Shown here: positions 33,046 to 42,207 of the stretch, in pieces
Position numbering within the stretch: the stretch's first letter is position 1
How the letters are laid out: every line of letters starts with the position of its first letter
Assembly (NCBI RefSeq): GCF_001524445.2
Contig: NZ_CP013418.1
Span: forward strand, 2,170,001-2,234,000
Direction of reading: 5' to 3'
Source: Burkholderia savannae
GTDB lineage: Bacteria > Pseudomonadota > Gammaproteobacteria > Burkholderiales > Burkholderiaceae
Length of the DNA: 64,000 nt
Made by a program: the position numbers and the translations under genes
The notes under the pieces: generated by a model
What the model was told of the DNA's origin: nothing
Database searches by the model: none
What the model saw: the letters and a program-made list of their open reading frames with translations, nothing else

Positions 33046-33738
33046 ACGAGAGCTGTCGAATTATTGAATCGATCGCCTTTCGCCTGGTTTGAGCGCGCGA
33101 TCCTCAACATGGTGGCCTACCAAGGCGTGGCGGACATTGCCGGGAAGTCGGCTTCCGCAACCAACGTGCGCATCATCATCGCGATCATGCCGCTGGTGCC
33201 GGCGTTGCTGAGCCTCGTGTTCGCGAGCGAGACGCTGACGGTCGGGGTGTCGGTGGGCGGCCTCCTGCCGATCATCGGGCCGGTTGTGCTGACCAGCCAT
33301 GGTGATCCCGCGAGCCTGCTCCAAAGCGGGACTCGCACGGGGGATGCCTTGATGCTCGCGGCGAAGATTGCGCATGCCACGTGCGTCGTGCCGCCGAGAC
33401 GCCGGGCCTGCCGTTGCCCATCTGGCAATCGCTCGCCGCGCAGGCCGGGTTTGCCGTCATGTTCCCTTTGCCGTGGTATCGGCTCGCGCCTTCGTCGCCA
33501 ATGACCTTCGAGAAGCTGTCGCCGGTGCCGTATGCGGCGCTTGCGGTGTCGATCCTCGCGCCGTCTCCGTGGATGACGGGCGTGCGCCTGAGCGCTCCAC
33601 GCCGAGCCAGCCGCTTCATGAATTTCCTGCCCGTATTCGTGGCGCTCACGCCTTGCTGCTGCTCGGCGAGCCGCTGTAGCGCCGCCATCGTGTTGGAGGG
33701 GGCATGGCGTTGGCTGGCGTGTGGCTGCGGCAGGCGAT
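33046..33738 (+). pseudogene. Remnant of an EamA/DMT-family transporter, frameshifted
   Basis: Three reading frames together recover the C-terminal half of a drug/metabolite transporter. Frame 1 gives LVPALLSLVFASETLTVGVSVGGLLPIIGPVVLTSHGDPASLL ... GDALMLAAKIAHAT. After a shift near 33390, GLPLPIWQSLAAQAGFAVMFPLPWYRLAPSSP ... ASRFMNFLPVFVALT follows. After a second shift near 33645, ALLLLGEPL, then a stop, then RVGGGMALAGVWLRQ. The N-terminal half is missing. This gene is not functional as a transporter. Confidence 0.75.
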
Positions 33739-33910
33739 AAAGCCGCCGCCGTATCGGGTGCGATCCAGATGCGTGCAATGAGAAAGTCGCCGGCATGGCG
33801 GGCTTGGCGCGTACCCGTGGCCTCACGCAAGAATGCCTCGCGCGCACGATGTGCCGTACGATCGCTGTCCTAATCAATGGCACGTCGTCCGCAGCGCTCG
33901 TTTCGTTGCG

Positions 33911-35836
33911 TCAGGGCATATATGCCTCTGTCGAAGAAAGGGCGCCGAGGAAGCCGGCGACGCTGCCGTGCCCGCCCTCGACAAGCACTCGGCCGTCAGA
34001 CAACAGCGTTGCGGCGTAGACGGCGCGGCCCTGATTCATACTGGCAACCGCCGTCCACGTATCGTTGTTCGGGTCGTAAATCTCGGCAGAAGACAGGGCG
34101 TTGCCTCGCCCGCCCGCCACCAGCACTTTGCCGTTGGACAGCAGCGTCGCGGTGTGTGCGCTGCGCGCCTGATTCATGCTGGCGGCGCTCGTCCATCCGT
34201 TACTGACGGGATCGTATATTTTTGTCGTCGACAGTGCGCTGCCGCTGCCGTCCACGCCGCCGGCGATCAGCACCTTGCCGTTGGGCAACAGCGTTGCGGT
34301 ATGTGCGCTGCGCACGTCTGTGGTGGTGACGGCAGCGACGACGGGCGTCCACGTATCGCTGGCGGGATCGTACACTTCGCCGGAAAACAGGATGCCGGCT
34401 CCGCCCGCCACCAGCACCTTGCCGTTGGGCAGCAGCGTCGCGGTATGTGCGCGGCGCGCCTGATTCATGCTGGCGGCGCTCGTCCATCCGTTACTGACGG
34501 GATCGTATATTCTTGCCGAGGCCAGTGCGCTGCCGAAGTCGTCCACGCCGCCCGCGATCAGCACCTTGCCGTTGGGCAACAGCGTTGCGGTATGTGCGCT
34601 GCGCACGTCTGTGGTGGTGACGGCAGCGACGACGGGCGTCCACGTATCGCTGGCGGGATCGTACACTTCGCCGGAAAACAGGATGCCGGCTCCGCCCGCG
34701 GCCAGCACCTTGCCGTTGGGCAGCAGCGTCGCGGTGTGCGCGCTGCGCGCTTGAGTCATGCCTGCGCCGGCCGCCCACGTGTTGCTCGCCGGATCGTACA
34801 ACTCCGTTGACGACAATGGGACGCCCAAGTTGTTGGCGCCGCCCGTAACGAGCACTTTGCCGTTGGGTAGCAGCGTTGCGGTGTGGGCGTAACGCGCCTG
34901 AGTCAGATCATCGACGGATAGCCACTGTCCGGTGGCGGTAAGGGTGATTGCAACCTGCGCCGTCACGCTGCCCGCGCTGTTGCTGGCGGTGACGGCATAG
35001 GCTGTTTGGGGCTGCGCGTTTTGAGGGGTGCCGCTGATCACCCCGGTCTGTGCGTCGACGCTCAAGCCGGCCGGCAGGGCTGGCGACACCGAATACGCGG
35101 TCGCGGCGCCGCCCGCGAGTTCCGGGACGTCCTGCGCAATCACGCGCCCGGCCACGTACACCGGCGCCGGGTCCGAATACGTCAAACTCGTCGGCGGGGC
35201 AGTCTGAGCCTGTACTTGGATGTTGACCTGCGCTTGCGCGCTTCCCGCGCTATTGCTGCCGGTGATGGTGTAGTTCGCCGGCGCGGTCACGGCGGCCGGC
35301 GTGCCGCTGATGACGCCCGTCTGCGGGTCCAGCGTCAGACCCGCCGGCAGCGCGGGCTCGACGGCGTACTGCGTGATCTCGCCACCCGAAGTCGTCGGCG
35401 TATTCGGGCTGATCTGTACGCCGGTCGTATAGATGACCGGATTGTCCGGATAGCTGAGGCTGTCCGGTGCCGCGATGCCGTCCTCCACTTCGATTTGCAC
35501 ACGCGCCGTCACGCTGCCGGCGCTGTTGCTGCCCGTGACGACGTAAATCGTCACGGGGGCGACGATGGACGGGGTGCCGGCGATCACGCCGGTTGCGGGA
35601 TCGAGCGCAAGCCCGCTGGGCAGCGCGGGCGATACGCCGTACTTCGTGATGGAGCCGCCGCTGCTGTGCGGCGAATTGGGAATGATCGGCGTCCCCTTGT
35701 CATAGACGACCACCGGAACGCTGTAATTCAGGCCGGCGGGCGGTTGGGCAGTTGAATCGAGATCGCTGCCGCTGCACGCAGCAAGAAATGCCATCAGCAG
35801 CAGAGCCAGCACATGAAGGGCGTTTCCACGGGTCAT
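33911..35836 (-). CDS. Surface lipoprotein with three Ig-like (He_PIG) domains and about seven kelch repeats
   Basis: 641 aa. Lipoprotein signal peptide (LALLLMAFLAAC, Cys about 21). Residues about 30-305 hold three putative Ig domains with the repeated core YSVSPALPAGLSVDAQTGVISGTP ... AYAVTASNSAGSVTAQV. From about 305 to the end come kelch-type repeats with the core ARSAHTATLLPNGKVLVAGG ... YDPASNTWT, forming a beta-propeller. It is probably an outer-membrane or surface protein; ligand unknown. Repeats 2-3 and 4-5 are near copies (see the 291-bp duplication). Divergent from the fimbrial operon across a 700-bp AT-rich spacer. Confidence 0.85.
   Translation of the reverse strand: MTRGNALHVLALLLMAFLAACSGSDLDSTAQPPAGLNYSVPVVVYDKGTPIIPNSPHSSGGSITKYGVSPALPSGLALDPATGVIAGTPSIVAPVTIYVVTGSNSAGSVTARVQIEVEDGIAAPDSLSYPDNPVIYTTGVQISPNTPTTSGGEITQYAVEPALPAGLTLDPQTGVISGTPAAVTAPANYTITGSNSAGSAQAQVNIQVQAQTAPPTSLTYSDPAPVYVAGRVIAQDVPELAGGAATAYSVSPALPAGLSVDAQTGVISGTPQNAQPQTAYAVTASNSAGSVTAQVAITLTATGQWLSVDDLTQARYAHTATLLPNGKVLVTGGANNLGVPLSSTELYDPASNTWAAGAGMTQARSAHTATLLPNGKVLAAGGAGILFSGEVYDPASDTWTPVVAAVTTTDVRSAHTATLLPNGKVLIAGGVDDFGSALASARIYDPVSNGWTSAASMNQARRAHTATLLPNGKVLVAGGAGILFSGEVYDPASDTWTPVVAAVTTTDVRSAHTATLLPNGKVLIAGGVDGSGSALSTTKIYDPVSNGWTSAASMNQARSAHTATLLSNGKVLVAGGRGNALSSAEIYDPNNDTWTAVASMNQGRAVYAATLLSDGRVLVEGGHGSVAGFLGALSSTEAYMP
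34171..34752. repeat. Tandem duplication of a 291-bp two-kelch unit
   Basis: Bases 34171-34461 and 34462-34752 are near-identical, differing mainly in a short stretch that encodes the divergent loop (DDFGSALASAR versus DGSGSALSTTK). The unit is in frame (97 codons, two kelch blades), so gain or loss changes propeller size without breaking the gene. Confidence 0.85.
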
Positions 35837-36535
35837 GATTGCCTCGCGCCAAAGGAATCGGCTACTGATTCGGGTTCCTGGACAACTCGTGAAAGATTAT
35901 TAACAATGCCAAGAAACATCAATAAAAATTGTTGACTGCAATGGTATGATCAATTGATGCCGTGACGCATGAATCGTCGTTGCGCGATCGATCGTTATTG
36001 TCAAAATGTTTTCGAGCATCGTCTTTAATTGATCTTGTTTATCGCTGGGCGATGCGCACTGGTTTAATCAGCCTGGCCATGCGGTGAAAGGGATGTGCGT
36101 CGCGTCGGATCAAATGGTGGTTCCGACGGCTCGGGATCGAGCATGAACCCGTGCTCCGGCCTTGCTCTGCGAGATTTTTGTTTGGATGGCGACGTCCTGC
36201 TGTTGGAGGGAAAGGGGAGTGCATCCGTCGATTCGAGAGTCGTCGGTGAATCGACGCGCACTCTTCAGGCGCTGTGCCGCGCTTTGTAGATTCGAATGCG
36301 TGGATCGCGTGTGCGCCATTTCGGTGCGAAAGAATTTATTTCGTAAGGATCATGTAATTGATTGGGAAAATAAATCCCAAATACTGGCATTCCGATAAAT
36401 GCAAGTGAAATTTGCGCGATGCCTGCCGTTCGGATAAGGGCAACTCGCATTGAAGTGTTTGTTCGTGAAAAATGGTGACGTAAAGAATTGTGTCTCTTAA
36501 GATAGTTTCACCTATCCCTTTCGGATGGAACCGAG
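35837..36535. other. 700-bp AT-rich divergent promoter region (kelch lipoprotein / fimbrial operon)
   Basis: No supportable gene; the small open frames lack Shine-Dalgarno sequences and recognisable content. Base composition is clearly lower in GC than the flanks, as expected for a regulated promoter or imported DNA. A TTTCGTA heptamer lies at 36339-36345, about 190 bases ahead of the pilin start. Confidence 0.55.
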
Positions 36536-37066
36536 ATGAAAGCAAAACGAATGCAACGCGGGGTAGTGGCCGTTCTGCTGTCGATGCTCTCCGTCGGCGC
36601 GGCTTATTCGCAAACTGCCACGACCGGTACGATCAATTTCACCGGTAGCATCACCGATGTCCCGTGCGAAATCGATACGACCGCCACCAGCAGCGCCGTC
36701 ACCATGGCGAAGGTCTTTGCGAACGACTTCAGCGGCGTGGGATCGACCACCGGCACCACGGCGTTCAAGATTGTCCTCAAGAATTGCGGTGCGTCGACGT
36801 CGGGGGCGACGGTGCTGTTCACGGGCACCACGGACACGGCCAATCCCGAGGCGCTGCAAACGACCGTCGGCGGGGCGGGCGGCGTCGCGCTCCAGCTCGT
36901 CGACGACACGGGCACGCCGATCAGCATCGGCACGAGCAGCAAGGAATACACGATCGCCGAGGGTGACAACACGTTCAACTTCGCAGCGCGCTATATCGCG
37001 ACATCGGCAACCGTGACGGGCGGCGCGGCGAACGCCACCGCCGTGTTTGCGCTGACGTACAAGTAG
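36536..37066 (+). CDS. Type 1-like fimbrial major subunit (pilin)
   Basis: 176 aa. Signal peptide cleaved after AYS (MKAKRMQRGVVAVLLSMLSVGAAYSQ), then TGTINFTGSITDVPCEIDTTAT, the pilin start with the first Cys of the disulfide; the second Cys is in KIVLKNCGAST. It ends TAVFALTYK, the C-terminal beta-strand used by the chaperone and for donor-strand assembly. First gene of a four-gene chaperone-usher operon. Confidence 0.93.
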   Translation: MKAKRMQRGVVAVLLSMLSVGAAYSQTATTGTINFTGSITDVPCEIDTTATSSAVTMAKVFANDFSGVGSTTGTTAFKIVLKNCGASTSGATVLFTGTTDTANPEALQTTVGGAGGVALQLVDDTGTPISIGTSSKEYTIAEGDNTFNFAARYIATSATVTGGAANATAVFALTYK

Positions 37067-37085
37067 CGGACGCCGCCTCCTTCCG

Positions 37086-37105
37086 TGCGCGCGCAATCGC
37101 GCGCA
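37086..37105 (+). terminator. GC-rich stem-loop after the pilin gene (likely attenuator)
   Basis: TGCGCGCG CAAT CGCGCGCA, an 8-bp perfect stem with a 4-base loop and no T run, between the pilin and chaperone genes. Such stem-loops often stabilise the pilin message or reduce readthrough, giving more pilin than chaperone and usher. Confidence 0.45.
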
Positions 37106-37167
37106 TCGAGGGCGGATTTCACCGACGCGGCACCTAGGCCAGTTAATTTTTCGGGGAGAGACGAGAT

Positions 37168-37938
37168 ATGCGCCTGTCTATCATTTGTCACGCCGCTTTT
37201 GCTGCCGCCCTCGCGTTGGGCGGCGTCGAAGCGTATGCCGGCATTCAGGTCGGCGGTACGCGCGTGGTGTTCGATGCAAAAGCCGACGCGCGCGATACGT
37301 CGGTTGCGGTGCGCAATAAAGGCGAGACGCCGTATGTGATTCAGATCTTCGTCGATGACGGAAACGGGAACACCCGGCGCATGCCGTTTACGGTCACGCC
37401 GCCGCTCTTTCGTCTGGACGGCGGCAAGGAGCAGCGTGTGAGCGTGCGCTACGTGAAACGGGGTGCAGGTTTGCCGCAGGACGCCGAATCCGTCTACTGG
37501 CTCAACGTGAAGGAAATCCCGCCCACGCAGAAGCGCAAGGCGGACGTCAACACGCTGAAGATCGCGGTCCTCACGCGCATCAAGCTCTTTTACCGGCCTG
37601 CCGGTTTGCGCGGCAGCGCGGCCGATGCGCCGCCGCAACTCAAATGGTCGGTCGTGCCGAGCCCGATCGGGCAGGGCGCGGCGTTGAAGGTCAGCAATCC
37701 GACGCCGTATCACGTGACCTTCTCGACCATCGAAATCCAGGCCGCGCAGAACGCAAGCATCAACGCGGACATGGTGAACCCCAAGAGCGAGCTGATTGTC
37801 CCGATTCCTCTCAGGGCGATCTCGCATGTCGGTCCGGTCAAGTTCAGCTATACGACGATCAACGATTACGGCGCCGTCACCCAGGCGACGGAGGTGACCG
37901 CGCAACCAGCCGGAACGCCGGACGCGCCACCGCAATAA
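37168..37938 (+). CDS. Periplasmic fimbrial chaperone
   Basis: 256 aa. Signal peptide (MRLSIICHAAFAAALALGGVEAYA), then two Ig-like domains: GIQVGGTRVVFDAKADARDTSVAVRNKGETPYVIQIFVDDG ... FTVTPPLFRLDGGKEQRVSVRYVKRGAGLPQDAESVYWLNVKEIPP (the last segment is the PapD-family signature), then TLKIAVLTRIKLFYRPAGL with the pilin-binding basic residues. The C-terminus ends in a Pro/Ala-rich tail. It caps pilins in the periplasm and delivers them to the usher encoded 6 bases downstream. Confidence 0.94.
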   Translation: MRLSIICHAAFAAALALGGVEAYAGIQVGGTRVVFDAKADARDTSVAVRNKGETPYVIQIFVDDGNGNTRRMPFTVTPPLFRLDGGKEQRVSVRYVKRGAGLPQDAESVYWLNVKEIPPTQKRKADVNTLKIAVLTRIKLFYRPAGLRGSAADAPPQLKWSVVPSPIGQGAALKVSNPTPYHVTFSTIEIQAAQNASINADMVNPKSELIVPIPLRAISHVGPVKFSYTTINDYGAVTQATEVTAQPAGTPDAPPQ

Positions 37939-37944
37939 GCTGCG

Positions 37945-40482
37945 ATGGCTCGGCATCGGGGTGCCGACGTCGGCTTCTTGCGCATACGAGCGATCGTGCT
38001 GGCCGCCGCGCTGACCGCGCTTTCGTCCGTCGTCCGTGGCGAGCAAGCGTTCGAGTTCGATCCCGCCTTTCTCGAACTGGGCGGCGGCAGGGGCGGGGCG
38101 GACCTTTCCGTGTACGCGACGTCGAATCGCGTACTGCCGGGCGTTTATCTGGTGTCGATCTTCGTCAACGACGAGGCAATCGACAGGCGTGACATCGAGT
38201 TCGTGCCCGAAAGCCGGGAGGACGCGGTTCCTTGCCTGACCGCCCGGATGTTCGACGAGTGGGGCGTCAACGTCGCCGTGCTTCCGAGGCTGGCGCAGGC
38301 TCGTGAGGACGCTTGCGTCGATATCGTCGACAGCGTTCCCGACGCGCGCGTCGCGTTCGACAGCCATCAACTGCGTCTAAACGTGACGGTGCCTCAAGCC
38401 GCATTGAAGCGACGTGCGCGCGGATCGGTAGATCCGGCTCGCTGGGATCAGGGCATCAACGCCGCGCTGCTCGACTACCAACTGAGTGCCGCGCAATATG
38501 CGGGCGGCAACTACGCGTCCGCCAATTCGCGAACGACGCTGTACGCGGGCCTTCGCGGCGGCATCAATCTGGGCGCCTGGCGGTTGTCGCATACGTCGTC
38601 GTTTCTGCGCGGGCTCGACGGACGAGACCGCTTTCAGATCATCAACACGTTCGTGCAGCGCGATATCCAAGGCTGGAACAGCCGGCTGATGGCCGGCGAA
38701 GGCACGACGCCGTCCAACATTTTCGACGGCTTCCAGTTTCGCGGCGTACAGATCAATACCGACGAAACCATGCTGCCCGATAGCCTGCGGGGTTATGCCC
38801 CGACTGTGCACGGCGTCGCACAGACCAATGCGCAGGTGACGATCAAGCAGAACGGCTTCGTCATCTACAGCGCCTACGTGCCACCCGGGCCGTTCACGAT
38901 CGACGATCTCTATCCGACATCGTCGTCGGGCAATCTGGACGTGACGATCACCGAGGCCGACGGGCATGTCACGACATTTACGCAACCCTACTCCGCGGTG
39001 CCCATGCTGTTGCGCGACGGCTCGTGGCGCTACAACGTCACGGCGGGCCAATATCGCGACGGCATTTCGGGCTCCCATCCGAATTTCGCGATGGCGACGC
39101 TCGCACGCGGCTTGCCGGGCGAATTCTCGTTGTATGGCGGTGTCATCGAGGCCGGCATGTATCAATCGGTGTTGGTCGGAATCGGCAAGAATCTCGGCAC
39201 CGTCGGCGCTGTGTCGTTCGACGTGACGCACGCGCGAAGCGCGATCGATATGGCCGACAGCAGTACGGTATCCGGACAGGCGTTTCGCGTGCTTTACGCG
39301 AAGGCGGTGGGCGGTTGGGGTACGGATTTCCGATTGCTTGCGTATCGTTATTCCACTGCGGGTTATCGCAGCTTCGCCGATGCGGTGCAATTGCGCGACG
39401 GCAGCGAACCGGCCGCGCTCGGCGCGAAACGCCAACGCCTGGAAGGCAACGTGAATCAGCGTCTGGGCCGCTTAGGCTCGATGTACGCGAGCGTGGTCCT
39501 GCAGACATACTGGGGCAGTGCGGCGCGCAGCACGGTGTATCAACTCGGTTACAACGGCAATTGGGGCCGCGCCAGCTACGGACTTTATTCCACGTACAGT
39601 AAAGGAAACGGCGTGCCGTCGAGCTGGAACGTGTCGTTGTCGCTGTCGATGCCGCTGGAAGCGCTGTTCGGCGGCGCGAGAGCGCGTGCGACGAGCAGCG
39701 GCACGAATGTCACGTACTTCGCAAGCCGAAACAACGAGAATCACTTCAATCAACAGGTGACGGTTGGCGGCGGCAGCAGCGATCAGCAACTGAATTACAG
39801 CGTCGGCGTCGCGCATTCGAACCAGTCGGACGTAAGCGGAACGGCATCGGCGAGTTACCTTGCGCCGTTTGGCCGCTACGGCGCATCGGTCGGCAGCGGT
39901 CGCGGATATTCGCAGGCCGCGCTCACGGCGGCGGGTGGAATGCTGTGGCACGGGACGGGACTGCTATTCACGCAGCCGCTCGGCGATACCGTGGCGGTCG
40001 TGGGAGTTCCGAACGTGAGTGGAATCCACTTCGAAATGCATCCTGGCGTGAGCACGAATCGGGCCGGCGAAGCGGTGATTCCGCGTCTGAATCCATACCG
40101 CGTCAATCGCATCGTCATCGACCCGCGCCGCATGCCGCAGGATGTGGAAATCCGCAATCCGGTGAGCGAGGTGGTGCCGACTCGCGCCGCGGTCGTTCAA
40201 GCCCACTTCGATTCGGTCGTCGGCTTCCGGGCGATGTTCGCACTGACGCGCCCGGACGGCTCATCTCCTCCGCAGGGGGCGACGGCCGAAAACGACGAGG
40301 GGCAGGCGCTCGGCGTCGTAGGGATGGACGGCGAGACGTTCGTGGCCGGATTGCCGGATATCGAGGGGCGCTTTTTCGTTCGCTGGGGCGCGGAGCGGCA
40401 GAATCGATGCCACGTGAACTACACGCTGCCCGAGCAAGCGCCGGCCGGCGCGTATCCGGCCGTGGAGGCGACATGCAATTGA
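37945..40482 (+). CDS. Outer-membrane fimbrial usher
   Basis: 845 aa, full length. Signal peptide ending about VVRG, N-terminal chaperone-binding domain (QAFEFDPAFLELGGGRGGADLSVYATSNRVLPGVYLVSIFVND), the 24-strand pore with its plug (GFQFRGVQINTDETMLPDSLRGYAPTVHGVAQTNAQVTIKQNGFVIYSAYVPPGPFTIDDLYPTSSSGNLDVTITEADG), and the C-terminal domains with the Cys residues near the end (RCHVNYTLPEQAPAGAYPAVEATCN). It exports and assembles pilins. Its stop overlaps the adhesin start by 10 bases. Confidence 0.95.
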   Translation: MARHRGADVGFLRIRAIVLAAALTALSSVVRGEQAFEFDPAFLELGGGRGGADLSVYATSNRVLPGVYLVSIFVNDEAIDRRDIEFVPESREDAVPCLTARMFDEWGVNVAVLPRLAQAREDACVDIVDSVPDARVAFDSHQLRLNVTVPQAALKRRARGSVDPARWDQGINAALLDYQLSAAQYAGGNYASANSRTTLYAGLRGGINLGAWRLSHTSSFLRGLDGRDRFQIINTFVQRDIQGWNSRLMAGEGTTPSNIFDGFQFRGVQINTDETMLPDSLRGYAPTVHGVAQTNAQVTIKQNGFVIYSAYVPPGPFTIDDLYPTSSSGNLDVTITEADGHVTTFTQPYSAVPMLLRDGSWRYNVTAGQYRDGISGSHPNFAMATLARGLPGEFSLYGGVIEAGMYQSVLVGIGKNLGTVGAVSFDVTHARSAIDMADSSTVSGQAFRVLYAKAVGGWGTDFRLLAYRYSTAGYRSFADAVQLRDGSEPAALGAKRQRLEGNVNQRLGRLGSMYASVVLQTYWGSAARSTVYQLGYNGNWGRASYGLYSTYSKGNGVPSSWNVSLSLSMPLEALFGGARARATSSGTNVTYFASRNNENHFNQQVTVGGGSSDQQLNYSVGVAHSNQSDVSGTASASYLAPFGRYGASVGSGRGYSQAALTAAGGMLWHGTGLLFTQPLGDTVAVVGVPNVSGIHFEMHPGVSTNRAGEAVIPRLNPYRVNRIVIDPRRMPQDVEIRNPVSEVVPTRAAVVQAHFDSVVGFRAMFALTRPDGSSPPQGATAENDEGQALGVVGMDGETFVAGLPDIEGRFFVRWGAERQNRCHVNYTLPEQAPAGAYPAVEATCN

Positions 40483-41453
40483 AACGGGAATCGCTCGTGC
40501 GGCCGCTTGGTTTCTTTCGCATGCGCAGGGTGGCGTGCTGCTTATGGATTGCCGCCGCCGCACTGCCGATGGGTGCGCGCGCGGCGACTTGCGAAGGCGA
40601 CAAGACGCTCGTCACGCTTCCGGCCATCGCGGTCGCGTCCGATGCGCCGATCGGGACAGTGTTGTGGAGCCAGAGCAGTATCGGCTTCAGCACGTATTGC
40701 ACGTTGGGTTGGATCGACACCAGCAATATTTATGTTTGGCGCACCGACTTGAGCTCGACGCTTCAGCAATACGGGCTGACCTTCTGGCTGACCTACGAGG
40801 GGCAGGGCGGAAACACTGCGCAGCAAATCAAGAGCCCGCTGGTCGTCGATCTCGGCGGCAAGGCCGGCTATGCGAGCGGAACTGTCGGCCTGGAATTGAG
40901 GAAGACGGGCGCGACGCCCGCGCAAGGCGTTGTCAGCGCGGCGGACATGCCGGCCTTCTATTTGGACAGTAATACGAACAACAAGAAAGGTTCGCATTAC
41001 ATTCGCGGTCTAGCCAGCATTTCGTTCGTTTCCTATACCTGCGACATCGATACGGGATCGCGCAGCATGACCGTTCCCCTCGGCGACGTGCGCGTCGACC
41101 GCTTCACGGGGATCGGCTCCTCCTTTGCGGACCGGAATTTCAGCATCGGCCTCACGTGCACTCAGCCGTCCGGCACGTACAACGTCGCGCTGACGTTTTC
41201 CGCGACGGCAGACAGTTCCGGCGCGCCCGGCGTTCTGGCGATCACGCAAAGCGAGGCGGCGGCGACCGGCGTCGGCATTCAACTGCTGATGAACGGCTCG
41301 CCGGTGACGTTCGGTTCCGAACTCGATGCCGGCAGCGCGACCGCAGGCACAACGCTGGCGATTCCGATGACGGCGCGCTATTACCAGACCGGCAGCGTCA
41401 TCACGCCGGGCGCGGCGAACGGCATCGCGACGTTCACCATCAGCTACAAGTGA
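40473..41453 (+). CDS. Fimbrial tip adhesin / minor subunit
   Basis: 326 aa from the ATG at 40473, overlapping the usher; a later ATG giving MRRVACCLWIAAAALPMGARA would put the signal peptide at the very start and may be the true one. The N-terminal half (residues about 40-180) is a lectin-like domain with a Cys pair. The C-terminal half is a pilin domain (TCDIDTGSRSMTVPLGDVRVDRFTGIGSSFADRNFSIGLTCTQPSGTYNVALTFSAT ... NGIATFTISYK). This two-domain layout is that of FimH-type adhesins. Receptor unknown. Confidence 0.85.
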   Translation: MQLKRESLVRPLGFFRMRRVACCLWIAAAALPMGARAATCEGDKTLVTLPAIAVASDAPIGTVLWSQSSIGFSTYCTLGWIDTSNIYVWRTDLSSTLQQYGLTFWLTYEGQGGNTAQQIKSPLVVDLGGKAGYASGTVGLELRKTGATPAQGVVSAADMPAFYLDSNTNNKKGSHYIRGLASISFVSYTCDIDTGSRSMTVPLGDVRVDRFTGIGSSFADRNFSIGLTCTQPSGTYNVALTFSATADSSGAPGVLAITQSEAAATGVGIQLLMNGSPVTFGSELDAGSATAGTTLAIPMTARYYQTGSVITPGAANGIATFTISYK

Positions 41454-41897
41454 TTCATGCCGCGGCGGCGGAAGATTCAGCGTGCGCGTCCGTTTGCGGG
41501 CGCAACCGGCTGTCGCCCGATTCGTTGCCGATACTCCTGCTGAGGCGCGGGCGCACGCTCGCACGGTGAGGGCGATGGCGAGGCAAGCGTCGGCATCGCG
41601 CTTCGCCGGTAGCGCGGATAGGTGCGGTGAACCGACGGTCCGGATTTCCATTCGATTTCTCGTTCGCTCCGGAACGGAAGCGGCCTAAGCGGCGCCGGAA
41701 ATGCCTCGCCATATTCGTAGAACTTCGATATCCGATCGAATTGCCCGCCGCTAATCTTACGGGCGAAACACGGTTGCGCAAGCCCGCGTTCCGCGGCCGG
41801 GACACATTTTGGCGCGTACATGTCTCCATCCGGTCAATGCGCGCGGGACGTGCGTCTCCGCTTTGACCGATCTCGTCCATCGAATTGCAGACTCGTC
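41454..41897. other. 444-bp gap after the fimbrial operon
   Basis: No gene that I can support. The next gene, a small lipoprotein, begins after this gap on the same strand. Confidence 0.5.
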
Positions 41898-42158
41898 ATG
41901 AAATTTATCGTGCTGTTGCTCGTTACAGCTCTTGCAGGTTGTTCGTCCTTCTCCACGTCTCGAACCAATATCTACTCGATCAGGGCGGAAGACGGCATTC
42001 AGCGGTATCGGGTGACGTGTTCCGGGTTGTTCGGCGGAATGGAGGCCTGCAGGCAACGCGCGGCGGAAGTTTGCGAAGCGTCGCACGTCGTGAAGATCGG
42101 CCCTCAGGAGCCGGCTGCCGTCACCTTTATGTGCGAGGCGTCTCGGGCGGCGCGTTGA
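41898..42158 (+). CDS. Small lipoprotein, 86 aa
   Basis: Lipoprotein signal MKFIVLLLVTALAGC with Cys15 as the lipid anchor. The mature part, YRVTCSGLFGGMEACRQRAAEVCEASHVVKIGP, carries three Cys and resembles the N-terminal domain of the next gene's product (FEVECTGLFVETGSCLKKARELCE), so the two are related by duplication. Function unknown; probably an outer-membrane or periplasmic surface component that works with its neighbour. Confidence 0.78.
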   Translation: MKFIVLLLVTALAGCSSFSTSRTNIYSIRAEDGIQRYRVTCSGLFGGMEACRQRAAEVCEASHVVKIGPQEPAAVTFMCEASRAAR

Positions 42159-42207
42159 CGCGCGACGTGACGCCATTGGATCGAACATAAAAATCATTTA
42201 GTAGAAC

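Noticed and set aside
37149..37167. TTAATTTTTCGGGGAGAG before the chaperone gene as another copy of the 18-bp motif
   Set aside because: Only the TTTTTCGGGG half matches; the GGTGAG half is absent and the purine stretch is explained as the chaperone's ribosome-binding site.
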